Of a DNA stretch of 64,000 bases, positions 47,149 through 55,953 are shown in pieces. Position 1 is the first letter of the stretch; every line of letters begins with the position of its first letter. Below the pieces are notes generated by a model. The model was not told the origin of the DNA, made no database searches, and was given only the letters and a program-made list of their open reading frames with translations. A program made the translations under genes and the position numbers. Source of the DNA: Ga0077555 sp031367895 (lineage in GTDB: Bacteria > Pseudomonadota > Alphaproteobacteria > Rhizobiales > Hyphomicrobiaceae); NCBI GenBank assembly GCA_031367895.1, contig JANLQP010000104.1, positions 14,407-78,406 of the forward strand, given 5' to 3'.

Positions 47149-47873
47149 TCGGCCAGGCTCGCGAAACGAGGCGACACTTCGCGGAGGCGCTTCATCACTT
47201 GGTCGCCGATCAGTTCATAGGCCGGCTGCTCGAAATGTACGCCGTCACTCGCCCGCATCAAGCGTTTCTGGCCTGAAAGGTCGTTGAAATGCGCCATGTA
47301 GGCGCCTTTCTCGTTGGCGGTTATCGTTGCCGTATCGATCAGCGTCACGAACGGACGGCTCTTCGCCGCCTCGACGATGACACCGTTGACCAAGACCGCA
47401 TCCCGTGTTGCATCCGCCGTCTTCATGACGGGCAGCAGTATCCAGACCAGCGGCACTTGGCGTTTGCCGGCGTGATCCATAAATTTCTCGACGCGCCCGC
47501 GATAGAGCTCGATCCAGGTCGGCGTGCCGAGCAGAGCCTTTGCCTTGCCGTCGGCGAAAAAGCTGCGCCGATCGTTGGCGCCGATCATCATGACGATGGC
47601 GTGCGCTGGAGCCGCCGCGAACGCCTTGTCGATCAGCTCGGTCAGGTCTGCGCCGGTGAAACCGATTGAGTTCTTGGCGCCGCGATGCAGCTGATAGCGC
47701 TTGTTCGTCTGCAGCAGCTTGTAGAGGCCGCCCCACATGCCGTCGGCAAGACTGTCGCCGACGAGCGCAATGATGGTCGGGGCGGTCGGTGGCGCCACGC
47801 TTTCAGCATGCCCTGTCGGGGGAAAAGACAGGACGAGCGCGAGGAGGCAAACGATGGGGGTGGGCAGGCGCAT
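47145..47873 (-). CDS. DUF459-type SGNH hydrolase
   Basis: The 242-residue protein has a signal peptide (MRLPTPIVCLLALVLSFPPT) and complete SGNH blocks: VGDSLADGMWGGL at residues 38-50, MMIGANDRRSF, and SDGVHFEQPAYELIG. It is likely periplasmic and first in the four-gene acetylation operon. I chose ATG 47873 for the signal peptide; 13 further codons upstream (to GTG-like 47912) add nothing. DUF459 proteins in rhizobia are often found next to surface-polysaccharide genes. Confidence 0.88.
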   Translation of the reverse strand: MRLPTPIVCLLALVLSFPPTGHAESVAPPTAPTIIALVGDSLADGMWGGLYKLLQTNKRYQLHRGAKNSIGFTGADLTELIDKAFAAAPAHAIVMMIGANDRRSFFADGKAKALLGTPTWIELYRGRVEKFMDHAGKRQVPLVWILLPVMKTADATRDAVLVNGVIVEAAKSRPFVTLIDTATITANEKGAYMAHFNDLSGQKRLMRASDGVHFEQPAYELIGDQVMKRLREVSPRFASLAE

Positions 47874-48345
47874 ACACAAACCTCCGTGCCTCGAGGAAAT
47901 TCCAGGAGACAATTGCGAACTGGAGAATCACCATCGTTGTAAAGTAGATGGTTCTGTCGGCTCGCGGCAATTGCAGGCTTGCAACAGCCGGCCGTATTGA
48001 CACGTGGCGCGCGGCCGGCACCACCGGCTACACGCCTGCCGCAGATTTCGGCATCACCTCGGGACATTCGGGACAATCGCCTTGCAATCGGCAGCAGTTT
48101 GTTGTCCCAATGGCGCGGGGAGCTTCGATCCGATTGGCGGCGGGGCTTGGCCATCGGGTCCGCTGGGGGTTGACCAGCATTCGGCTTGGCCGGAAGCTGC
48201 AGAACCTGTGCAACTAATCGAGCGCTGCATCGGTATCCGCGGCGCAGTTCAATCGCCCCGTCGTCCTGACGAAGACTGGTGCCGACGGGTTCTGTCGCCC
48301 CGGTCGCAATCCAAACTGGCCCCGCCGGCGCATTGAAGGAGCCCG
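47874..48345. other. 472-base intergenic region between divergent operons
   Basis: The gap should carry the promoter of the O-acetylation operon on the left and of the TSUP carrier gene on the right. I see no coding sequence, structured RNA or clear operator; reading frames in it give no family-like translation. A slightly AT-richer stretch at 47915-47960 may be the leftward promoter. Confidence 0.4.
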
Positions 48346-49272
48346 ATGACGTTCTATCTGCCCATTGCCGAGATGTCCGCCAGCATCTTGCTGTTCGTCG
48401 GGATGGGCGCGGCAGTTGGGTTTCTGTCTGGCCTGTTCGGAGTTGGTGGCGGCTTTCTGATGACGCCGCTGCTGATCTTCTCGGGCGTACCTTCAGCAGT
48501 CGCCGTCGGCACCGAAACCGCGCAGATCGTCGCCTCCTCCGTATCGGGGGCGCTGGCGCAGTGGCGACGCAACAACATCGACATCAAAATGGGCACCGTG
48601 CTGATGACCGGCGGCATCGCCGGCTCGACGCTCGGCGTCTTTGTCGTCAGCGAACTGCGCAAGGCCGGCCATTTCGAATTCTTCGTGACAATCTGCTACG
48701 TCCTGTTCCTCGGCGTCATCGGCTCTCTGATGCTGATCGAGAGCCTGCATGCGATCAACAAGGTCCGTGCCGGCAAAACCCCCTCCATGCGCCGCCCTGG
48801 CCAGCACAACTGGGTGCACGGCCTGCCCTTCAAGATGCGCTTCCACCGCTCGAAGCTCTACATCAGCGCCATCCCGCCGCTGTTGATCGGATTGTTCGTC
48901 GGCATTCTCGCCGGCATCATGGGCGTCGGCGGCGGCTTCATCATCGTGCCGGCGATGATCTACATTCTGCGCATGCCGACCAACGTCGTCATCGGCACTT
49001 CGCTGTTCCAGATCGTGTTCGTCACTGCCGCCACCACCATCATGCACGCCAAGCAGAACTTCACCGTCGACGTGATTCTGGCATTGCTGCTGATGCTCGG
49101 AGGTGTGATCGGGGCCCAATTCGGTGCCGTTGCTGGCGAGCGCCTGAAGGGTGAGCAGCTCCGTTTCCTGCTGGCGGCGCTGGTGCTGCTCGTCGCAGTG
49201 CGGATGGCGTGGAGCCTGATCGCCGACCCGGGCGAGCTGTTCTCGCTGTCCTCCGGCATCAGGGGGCATTGA
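48346..49272 (+). CDS. TSUP-family transporter (TauE/SafE-like)
   Basis: The 308-residue membrane protein has two repeated halves with the TSUP signature GFLSGLFGVGGGFLMTPLLI and its second copy GILAGIMGVGGGFIIVPAMI. The family exports or imports sulfite, sulfoacetate and related anions. Its stop overlaps the start of the next gene by one base (TGATG). The pairing with an Alph_Pro_TM protein is a recurring alphaproteobacterial arrangement as I recall it. Confidence 0.94.
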   Translation: MTFYLPIAEMSASILLFVGMGAAVGFLSGLFGVGGGFLMTPLLIFSGVPSAVAVGTETAQIVASSVSGALAQWRRNNIDIKMGTVLMTGGIAGSTLGVFVVSELRKAGHFEFFVTICYVLFLGVIGSLMLIESLHAINKVRAGKTPSMRRPGQHNWVHGLPFKMRFHRSKLYISAIPPLLIGLFVGILAGIMGVGGGFIIVPAMIYILRMPTNVVIGTSLFQIVFVTAATTIMHAKQNFTVDVILALLLMLGGVIGAQFGAVAGERLKGEQLRFLLAALVLLVAVRMAWSLIADPGELFSLSSGIRGH

Positions 49273-50189
49273 TGCAACGCTTCGCCAGCCCGCCCCGATT
49301 GCTCGCCGGCCTCGGGGCGCTGTGCGTGCTGCTGTCGCTGTCGCTGCTGGCCGCCGATGCCATCGCTCAACAACGCCGCGAGCGCGCCACGCCGGTGCCG
49401 GGCCTCGAACGGGCGCAGCCAGCGCCGCGCCAGGGCGATCCCGCGACGCCCGGCGCGCAATTGCCGCGCGAGACCGTGCAGGCCGACGTCTCGACCCGCC
49501 GTGTCGCCATCACATCGAGCTTTGCCGGCACCGAAATCGTGGTCTTCGGCGCCGTCGACAACAGCCGTCAGACCAGCCCCGAAGCCGGCCTCTACGATAT
49601 CGTGACGGTAGTCACCGGCACGCCGACGCGTCTCGTTGCGCGCAAGAAAAACCGCGTGCTCGGCATCTGGCTCAACACCGACAAGCTCGAATTCCAGAGC
49701 GTGCCGAGCTACTACGCCATCGCCGCGACGCGCCCGCTCGACGAGGTGGCGTCCGAGGAGGTGCTGAAATCATCCGGCATCGGCTTCCAGTACGTGCCGA
49801 TGATTCTGGGCAAAGGCGAAGCCGAAGCGCGGTCGGCGGCCGAAATTAAGGAGTTCCGCGATGCGATCGTGCGCCTGAAGCGCAAAGAGAAGCTCTACAG
49901 CCTCGATGAATTCAGCGTCAGTTTCATCGGTCGCAGCCTCTTTCGTGCCGCCGTCGACGTGCCGGCGAATGTGACGATCGGCTCTTTCGAGACGCGTGTC
50001 TTCCTGTTCCGCAACCGCGAACTGCTGCACCAGTACACGGCGCGGCTCGACCTCGAGCGCGAGGGCCTGGAAGACGCGCTGCACGCCTTCGCGTTCGGCT
50101 ATCCGCTGCTCTACGGCATCTCGACGGTGCTGCTGGCGCTGGGCTCCGGCCTGCTGGCATCGTCGATCTTCCGTAAGGGCGCGCATTGA
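49272..50189 (+). CDS. Alph_Pro_TM / TIGR02186 family membrane protein
   Basis: The 305-residue protein begins with a signal/anchor helix (LLAGLGALCVLLSLSLLAAD), followed by a periplasmic beta-rich domain (ITSSFAGTEIVVFGAVDNSR) and a C-terminal membrane helix (GYPLLYGISTVLLALGSGLL). These features and its place behind a TSUP carrier fit TIGR02186, an alphaproteobacterial family of unknown role, possibly an accessory part of the anion transporter. ATG 49272 is coupled to the TSUP stop. Confidence 0.88.
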   Translation: MQRFASPPRLLAGLGALCVLLSLSLLAADAIAQQRRERATPVPGLERAQPAPRQGDPATPGAQLPRETVQADVSTRRVAITSSFAGTEIVVFGAVDNSRQTSPEAGLYDIVTVVTGTPTRLVARKKNRVLGIWLNTDKLEFQSVPSYYAIAATRPLDEVASEEVLKSSGIGFQYVPMILGKGEAEARSAAEIKEFRDAIVRLKRKEKLYSLDEFSVSFIGRSLFRAAVDVPANVTIGSFETRVFLFRNRELLHQYTARLDLEREGLEDALHAFAFGYPLLYGISTVLLALGSGLLASSIFRKGAH

Positions 50190-50322
50190 CGGCCCCTTGC
50201 AAGAGACCGCGAAAGCAGCGTTCGCTCGTCTCGCATCGCGCGCGCAAAAACAGCGGCAGCAGTTGCCGCACGGACTGCGATCACAGATCGCAAGCGAACC
50301 ACATTTTTGAGGAGGATCTTCC

Positions 50323-51312
50323 TTGAGTGAGCGGGTTCTCGTTACCGGGGGCGCGGGCTTCATCGGCTCGCACGTCGCCATGGCCTTGGCCAAGGCCGGC
50401 CGCCAGCCTGTGGTCTACGACAGTCTCTCGCGCGGCAATCGCAAGGCCGTGCAATTCGGACCGTTGGAGGAGGGCGATGTCCGCGATGTCGAGCGGCTGA
50501 CGGCCGCGATGAAACGGCACCGGATTGCCGGCGTCATCCATATGGCGGCATTCGCCTACGTGCGAGAATCGGTCGAAAACCCTCTCCTCTATTATGACAA
50601 CAACGTCATCGGCTCGATCCGCCTGGTGCAGGCCATGCAGGCCGCTGGCGTCGGCCGCATCGTGTTCTCGTCGACCTGCGCGATCTACGGCATGCCCTCC
50701 CGGCTCCCGATCGAAGAAACCGACGCGACGCTTCCGATCAGTCCCTATGGTGCGTCAAAGTTGATGATGGAGCGCGTGCTGGCCGACGCCGAGCCGCGTG
50801 GTATCCATTCGGTCTCGCTGCGCTACTTCAATGCTGCTGGCTCCGATCCGGAGGGCCGCATCGGCGAGTGGCACCTGCCGGAGACGCACATCATACCCTC
50901 GGCACTGATGGCGGCGCGCGGCGAGATTCCCGCGCTCACCCTCTTCGGCGACCGTCACCCGACACCTGACGGCACCACAATCCGCGACTACGTCCACGTC
51001 CAGGATCTGGCTGACGCCCACGTGCATGCGTTGGACTACCTCGGCCGTGGCGGCAAGAGCGACATCTTCAACCTCGGCGGCGGCAACGGCCATTCCATCC
51101 GTGATATCGTTGCAAGCGTCCAACGTGTCACCGGGCTCGGTGTGCCGCACAAAGTTGTCGCGGCCAACCCTGGCGACCCGCCGATCTTGGTCGCCAGCGG
51201 CGACAAGGCGCGGCGGACACTCGGGTTCGCGCCGAAGCTGACCCGGCTCGACGACATGATCGCGCACGCCTGGGTATGGCGGCAAAAGGCGCAAGCTGCA
51301 TATGGGAGTTGA
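50323..51312 (+). CDS. galE: UDP-glucose 4-epimerase-like NAD-dependent sugar epimerase
   Basis: The 329-residue extended SDR has the Rossmann motif VTGGAGFIG (residues 7-15), the active-site set SSTCAIYG (Ser117/Thr118), YGASK (Tyr142/Lys146) and the NLGGGNGHSIRDI segment. GalE interconverts UDP-glucose and UDP-galactose for surface glycans. The start is TTG behind a strong GAGGAGG site. Related epimerases with other UDP-sugars cannot be ruled out. Confidence 0.9.
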   Translation: MSERVLVTGGAGFIGSHVAMALAKAGRQPVVYDSLSRGNRKAVQFGPLEEGDVRDVERLTAAMKRHRIAGVIHMAAFAYVRESVENPLLYYDNNVIGSIRLVQAMQAAGVGRIVFSSTCAIYGMPSRLPIEETDATLPISPYGASKLMMERVLADAEPRGIHSVSLRYFNAAGSDPEGRIGEWHLPETHIIPSALMAARGEIPALTLFGDRHPTPDGTTIRDYVHVQDLADAHVHALDYLGRGGKSDIFNLGGGNGHSIRDIVASVQRVTGLGVPHKVVAANPGDPPILVASGDKARRTLGFAPKLTRLDDMIAHAWVWRQKAQAAYGS

Positions 51313-51346
51313 ACGCGCGCGCGATCTCGTCGCGAGTCTGAGGTTT

Positions 51347-51401
51347 TGGTGCGGACGGCGGGACTTGAACCCGCAAGGCATTGCTGCCTCAAGATTTTAA
51401 G
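51347..51401 (-). other. tRNA-Leu(TAA) 3'-half fragment, probable att site
   Basis: On the minus strand this 55-base piece runs from the anticodon loop (CTTAAAA) through the 3' anticodon strand TCTTG, a long class-II variable arm GAGGCA-GCAA-TGCCTT, a perfect T arm GCGGG-TTCAAGT-CCCGC, acceptor CGTCCGC, discriminator A and CCA. The 5' half (acceptor GCGGACG, D arm, 5' anticodon strand) is absent from the adjoining DNA. Ending precisely in the anticodon loop is what tyrosine-recombinase integration leaves, so this is probably an attR-type scar. Confidence 0.8.
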
Positions 51402-51462
51402 CCCTATCGGACCGGAGCCGAAGCTAAGCGCCTTGACGCACGGAGACGAAGTAATCCATTGA

Positions 51463-51633
51463 TTATATAATCATATCGTCGAGATCAATTGCGCCACCGT
51501 GCGCCATGAGTTGCCGCCATGCTTCACCGTTGTGCCGGTGGGAGGCCGAAAGCTTCTGTTTCATCAGCCACGCCGTATCCCACTTGACGTCGATATGGCG
51601 TGACAACTCAAGTGCCGCAGCGTGTTCCGGCGG
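51463..51633 (-). pseudogene. IS1595-type (ISXO2-like) transposase scrap
   Basis: The 56-codon frame contains SRHIDVKWDTAWLMKQKL preceded by PPEHAAALE, closely resembling the helix-turn-helix segment between the zinc ribbon and the DDE domain of IS1595-family transposases (pattern LSRDLGVxYKTAWxLxHKL). A stop codon lies just upstream, and no zinc ribbon or DDE part follows; the tail HRHNGEAWRQLMAHGGAIDL is unrelated. No terminal repeats were found. It is a decayed fragment next to the tRNA scar. Confidence 0.55.
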
Positions 51634-51795
51634 TCAAGAATTTGCTCCATGGAACGCGTCGGAGTGGGACAGCATTCGATCGCGCTTTGTGTCGAAGCCT
51701 GGAACAAGCGAACGGTTTATGGGGCTGCTCCAGGAATGGCCAAGGCAAGCGCGGCCTGAGCCGGTTCGGCCCGATGGAAACCGTGCCGAGCGATT

Positions 51796-52959
51796 TCACC
51801 GCACCGGCGCGGCTCGAGGCGCCACTGGCGGCCAACCGAGGGAGCCTTCTGGGCCGGGGCGGCTGCGCAGCCACCAGGACCAGTCCTCTGGGATCAGAGA
51901 GAATGGGTCGGTGTGCGACAACTCGCGCGCCGCCCAGACCGGCCAGTGCGGATTGGCCAACGCCGGACGGCCAAGAAAGACGACGTCGACGAGCCCCTGA
52001 CGGACGATCCGGTCAGCGACGGCGGGTATGCCCAGGTTCCAGCTGACACCGACCGGCAGGCCGACCTCCTGGCGCACGCGGGCCGCGCGGTCCACCATGA
52101 AGCCTATCTGATCGAAGGGCACGTCCTTCATGTCGTCGGTGTTCATACCGAGGCTGATGTCGGCAAAATCGAGGCCGTGCTGCTTCAGCTCTCCGATCGC
52201 CCAGACGGCATCGTCGAACTGGATCCCGTGTTCGTTGAAGTCGTCCGAACCGAGCCGCAGGGTGAGCGGCAAATGCGCTGGCCAAACCTCGCGAACAGCG
52301 TCGAGTGCCTCCCGATGAAAGCGCAGTCGATTCTCACGGCTGCCGCCATATTGGTCCGTGCGTTGGTTGCCAAGCGGAGAGAAAAAGCTCGCTCCGAGGT
52401 AGCCGTGGGCGAAATGCATCTCGAGCCACTCGAACCCACATTCGAAGGCGCGCCGGGCGGCGCTGGCATAGGCTTGGTGGATCTCCTTGATCTCAGCGAT
52501 GCTCAACTGCTGCACGGGGAGCGTATAGCGGCGCCCATGCGGGATCGGCGAGGGGCCGCGCACCTGCCAGCCATCCGGGTCATCGGGCGGCAACTGCGTC
52601 TTGCCATGCCACGGCTTCTTCTCGCTGCCCCGCCGTCCGGTGTGCCCGAGCTGGATGGCGGGGACCGCGCCCATATCCTTGATGATGTGGGTTACCCTGC
52701 TCAAGCTGTTCTTCTGGGAGTCGTCCCAGATTCCGGCGCATCCGGTGCTGGTGCGGCCATCCGGCATGATGGCGATTTGCTCGGGAAAAACGAGGCCGAA
52801 GCCGCCGGCCGCCCGCGATCCCATCAGCATGACGTGGAAGTCCGTCATCTTCCCGTCAATCGACCGGTACATGGTCATCGGCGACATCGCAATGCGATTG
52901 CGCAAAGTCACGCCCTTGAGCGTGAACGGAGTGAACAGATCGGGCATTTCCGGAGGCAC
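51796..52959 (-). CDS. NADH:flavin oxidoreductase (Old Yellow Enzyme family)
   Basis: The 387-residue FMN enzyme shows LFTPFTLKGVTLRNRIAMSP at the start, AIQLGHTGRRG, the substrate His motif LEMHFAHGYLGASFFSPLGN and TDQYGGSRENR. These enzymes reduce activated C=C bonds (enones, nitro compounds or thioethers) with NAD(P)H. The start is GTG 52959 or ATG 52947. The C-terminal end (SRPGPEGSLGWPPVAPRAAP) is Pro-rich and longer than usual, perhaps read-through into junction DNA. Confidence 0.92.
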   Translation of the reverse strand: MPPEMPDLFTPFTLKGVTLRNRIAMSPMTMYRSIDGKMTDFHVMLMGSRAAGGFGLVFPEQIAIMPDGRTSTGCAGIWDDSQKNSLSRVTHIIKDMGAVPAIQLGHTGRRGSEKKPWHGKTQLPPDDPDGWQVRGPSPIPHGRRYTLPVQQLSIAEIKEIHQAYASAARRAFECGFEWLEMHFAHGYLGASFFSPLGNQRTDQYGGSRENRLRFHREALDAVREVWPAHLPLTLRLGSDDFNEHGIQFDDAVWAIGELKQHGLDFADISLGMNTDDMKDVPFDQIGFMVDRAARVRQEVGLPVGVSWNLGIPAVADRIVRQGLVDVVFLGRPALANPHWPVWAARELSHTDPFSLIPEDWSWWLRSRPGPEGSLGWPPVAPRAAPVR

Positions 52960-53465
52960 CTAATCAGATGGAAAACTGAACGCCCGCCTGGGCAGCCAGC
53001 AAAACGCGACGGCGGTCAGCCCGATTTTGCACGCCCATTCGATCTGCCGCGGCGAGACGTCCGCTGTCTCCCCGGGTCGATATTGAGCGAACCGCGGTGC
53101 ACGCGATGGGTCACTTTCGACCGTTCTGACTTCCCGACTGCTATCCTACCACGAAGCCGACGAACGGCAAGCCTCTCCGCCATCTCCCCGCGAGCGTCGA
53201 TATTGGCCCGTCGCGACTTGCCTCTAACGGACGGTATCAGACCAAACCGACCGTCGCCAAGCCAGATCGTGGTGCAAGATCGATGTGAGGCCCGACCGCC
53301 TCTGAGCGCGCCCCGGTGCAGCGCGACATCCCGAAGCCTACATTCTTGAGGACGGCGTCAGCGACGCTGGCCGCTCAGATGGCTGTGTCCGCAATCAGGA
53401 GTACAGCCGTCTTTTGTGGCGGCGATGGAGGCAGCGACGTTCGGCGGCGGAATCGTCAGCTCGAT
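52960..53465. other. 506-base region without a recognisable gene
   Basis: The stretch between the OYE gene and the ABC ATPase gene holds only short frames. One minus-strand frame (52968-53145) reads ETADVSPRQIEWACKIGLTA before its stop but has no start codon or family. No promoter or RNA is evident. It may be decayed DNA in the putative island. Confidence 0.4.
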
Positions 53466-54563
53466 TCAGCCCAAGATAGGCAATTCACTTTCTGGGTCGA
53501 AAAAGTGCAATCGACCTTGCTGGGCTGAGAGGTGGACCTGATCGCCCGCGGCAACTACCGTCTCGGCTGGGACGCGAGCGACCGTGACGCGGTTGTCGCC
53601 AACCTTGGTCTCCAGCAATATTTCGGAACCGAGTTGCTCGACGACTTCTACGCGCGCATCAAAGCCTGGCCCCGGTGCACCGCCCGTTAGGAACAGATGT
53701 TCGGGCCGCACGCCCATAGTCACCCGCCGGTTATTCTGGGCGGCGAGTGCTCGGGCATCACTGGCGGTAACCGTAAGGTTAAGTCCCGGTGCTTCGACCG
53801 TGATGGTGCCGCCCTCGCTGCGTAAAGTGACGTCGATGAAATTCATCGCCGGTGCGCCGATGAAGCCGGCAACGAACTTGTTGGCGGGCTTGCTGTAGAC
53901 TGTCAGCGGCGAGCCAACCTGCTGCACCCGGCCGTCGCGCATGATCACCACCCGGTCGCCGAGCGTCATGGCTTCGACCTGATCGTGCGTCACGAATACG
54001 GACGTGGTGGGCACCTGCGTGTGGAGGCGCTTGATCTCGATGCGCATCTGGGCGCGCAGCTTGGCGTCTAGGTTCGACAGGGGTTCGTCGAACAGGAATA
54101 CCTGCGGATTGCGCACGATGCAGCGGCCGAGCGCGACGCGCTGCTGCTGCCCACCCGACAGCTGCTTGGGCTTGCGGTCGAGCATGCTGTGCAGGCCGAG
54201 CATTTCGGCGGCCCGGTCGATGGCGACTTTGATCTCAGGCTCGGGCGTTTTCTTGTTGCGAAGGCCAAACGCCAGGTTGTCGTAAACGCTCATGTGCTGG
54301 TAGAGCGCGTAGTTCTGAAACACCATAGCGATATCACGATCGCGCGGCGGCAGATGATTGACCACACGATCACCGATGCGGATCTCGCCACTGCTTATGT
54401 CCTCGAGCCCGGCGATCATCCGTAACGTTGTGGACTTGCCGCATCCGGACGGTCCGACGAGGGCCACGAACTCCTTGTCCGCGATGCTAAGGTCGACGTC
54501 CTTAACCGCGTGGAACAGCGAGCCGTAATGCTTGTTGAGTTTACTGAGGGTGATCGCTGCCAT
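53466..54563 (-). CDS. sugar ABC transporter ATPase, UgpC/MalK type
   Basis: The 365-residue ATPase has Walker A GPSGCGKST, signature LSGGQQQRVALGR, Walker B VFLFDEPLSNLDAKL and a C-terminal TOBE region (VTMGVRPEHLFLTGGAPGPG) typical of carbohydrate importers. It energises the two permeases and receptor encoded upstream on the same strand and is the last gene of the operon. Confidence 0.95.
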   Translation of the reverse strand: MAAITLSKLNKHYGSLFHAVKDVDLSIADKEFVALVGPSGCGKSTTLRMIAGLEDISSGEIRIGDRVVNHLPPRDRDIAMVFQNYALYQHMSVYDNLAFGLRNKKTPEPEIKVAIDRAAEMLGLHSMLDRKPKQLSGGQQQRVALGRCIVRNPQVFLFDEPLSNLDAKLRAQMRIEIKRLHTQVPTTSVFVTHDQVEAMTLGDRVVIMRDGRVQQVGSPLTVYSKPANKFVAGFIGAPAMNFIDVTLRSEGGTITVEAPGLNLTVTASDARALAAQNNRRVTMGVRPEHLFLTGGAPGPGFDARVEVVEQLGSEILLETKVGDNRVTVARVPAETVVAAGDQVHLSAQQGRLHFFDPESELPILG

Positions 54564-54633
54564 GTATCCGCCGGTCGAGGTCTGACGTGTATCCCCGCTG
54601 CGAGCCAGCGCAGCGGGGACATTTGTTCTGGGC

Positions 54634-55920
54634 TTACTGTGCGGCTTTACTCACCAGGGGTGCGCCCTCGGCGAGTATTTTTCCGATATCCTCGCGCTTG
54701 CCGGTGACGGCCTTGGTCACGGTATCGTTGAACGCTTTGTGCACCGCCGGCCATTGCGGGAAATAGTAGGCGCCCCGCACCTTCTCTTTGCTGTCCAGGA
54801 CCGACTCCTTCAATAACGCCATGAACGGATCGGCAGCGGCAATCTTGGGCCAGAACGTCATGTTGGGCGGCGGCGCGCCGGTCGCCTTCCACAATTTGGT
54901 CTGACCTTCCTCATCCGTCATCATCGCTTCCAGCATCTTCTTGGCGATTGCCTTGCGTTCTGCGGGAATCGACTTCGGGATCGCCCAGCCCCAGATGTCG
55001 TCCCAGGCGAACGACTTGGGATTGTCGGGCCCGACGGGGAAGCGCGCGGCGGCTACCTTGCCAGCAACCTTCGACTTGGCCGGATCGTTGAACGTGCTCC
55101 ACCACAGCGTGTCGGCAACCGTGAACGCGGCATCGCCGGCCATGAACACGGCGTTTGCTTCGTTGCGGTCATAGGCCGGCATGCCGCGCGGCGAGATCTT
55201 GTGAGTGTTGATCGCATCCCACCAGTACTCCACCGCCTCCTTCATGCACGGCTCAGTCAAACTCGACTTCCAGCCGGCTGCCGCGAGTTTCTTGTTGTCG
55301 CGCTCATAGGGCGGCAGCAGCACGTCGCAGGCGTTCCCCCACATCGACCAGAAGTACGTAAACCAGCTGTTGTTCATGGACATGCCGCCGACGTAGCCGA
55401 ACTTGATCCGGTTGGCCGCCTGCAACTTGAGGCTCATGGCGACGAGTTCGGCGCGCGTCTTTGGCACTTCCTCCGGTTTGACCAGGTCGGAGCGGTAGAA
55501 AAACACGCTGAACGTCTGGCCCATCGGCACGACGGTGTTCTGCCCCTGCGCATTGGCGAACACGACTGGTGCGATGCCCCAGGGTTCCGCGAACTTGTTG
55601 GCGGCGACGTCGTCCATCGACTCCAGCAGGTGGGCCCAGGTTTGGCCCCAGTCGTCATTGTGCCAGATAACGTCGTACTGGTCCGAGTTGGAGGTGAGCG
55701 ACGCCGTCATCTTCTCGACGTAGACGCCGTAGGAGTTCGGCACCTTGATGATCTTGATGCCATTCTTGGCGCCCCAGGCCTCGAACATGGCAATAGACGC
55801 ATCTTGGATCGGATTCGGCTGGTAGCCGATCCGCAATTCCTTCACCTGGGCCGTCGCGGCACCGGCCGCAACGGTCAGGGCTGTGGCTAGTGCCGCGCCC
55901 CACTTTGCAAGTCTGCACAT
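54634..55920 (-). CDS. sugar ABC transporter substrate-binding protein (family 1)
   Basis: The 428-residue receptor has a signal peptide (MCRLAKWGAALATALTVAAG, cleavage near ATA-Q) and family-1 features such as VIWHNDDWGQTWAHLLESMD, MPAYDRNEANAVFMAGDAAF and FPVGPDNPKSFAWDDIWGWA. The ligand is a sugar or polyol; which one cannot be told. Opening sequence KELRIGYQPNPIQDASIAMF resembles a family of receptors I cannot name more exactly. Confidence 0.9.
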   Translation of the reverse strand: MCRLAKWGAALATALTVAAGAATAQVKELRIGYQPNPIQDASIAMFEAWGAKNGIKIIKVPNSYGVYVEKMTASLTSNSDQYDVIWHNDDWGQTWAHLLESMDDVAANKFAEPWGIAPVVFANAQGQNTVVPMGQTFSVFFYRSDLVKPEEVPKTRAELVAMSLKLQAANRIKFGYVGGMSMNNSWFTYFWSMWGNACDVLLPPYERDNKKLAAAGWKSSLTEPCMKEAVEYWWDAINTHKISPRGMPAYDRNEANAVFMAGDAAFTVADTLWWSTFNDPAKSKVAGKVAAARFPVGPDNPKSFAWDDIWGWAIPKSIPAERKAIAKKMLEAMMTDEEGQTKLWKATGAPPPNMTFWPKIAAADPFMALLKESVLDSKEKVRGAYYFPQWPAVHKAFNDTVTKAVTGKREDIGKILAEGAPLVSKAAQ

Positions 55921-55953
55921 CGCGTTTCCTCCTGGTTGCTTTCGTTTTTGTCG

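Noticed and set aside
52968..53145. Minus-strand 58-codon frame after the OYE gene
   Set aside because: It has no start codon, no family resemblance and no ribosome site; it could be a gene scrap but I cannot support it.
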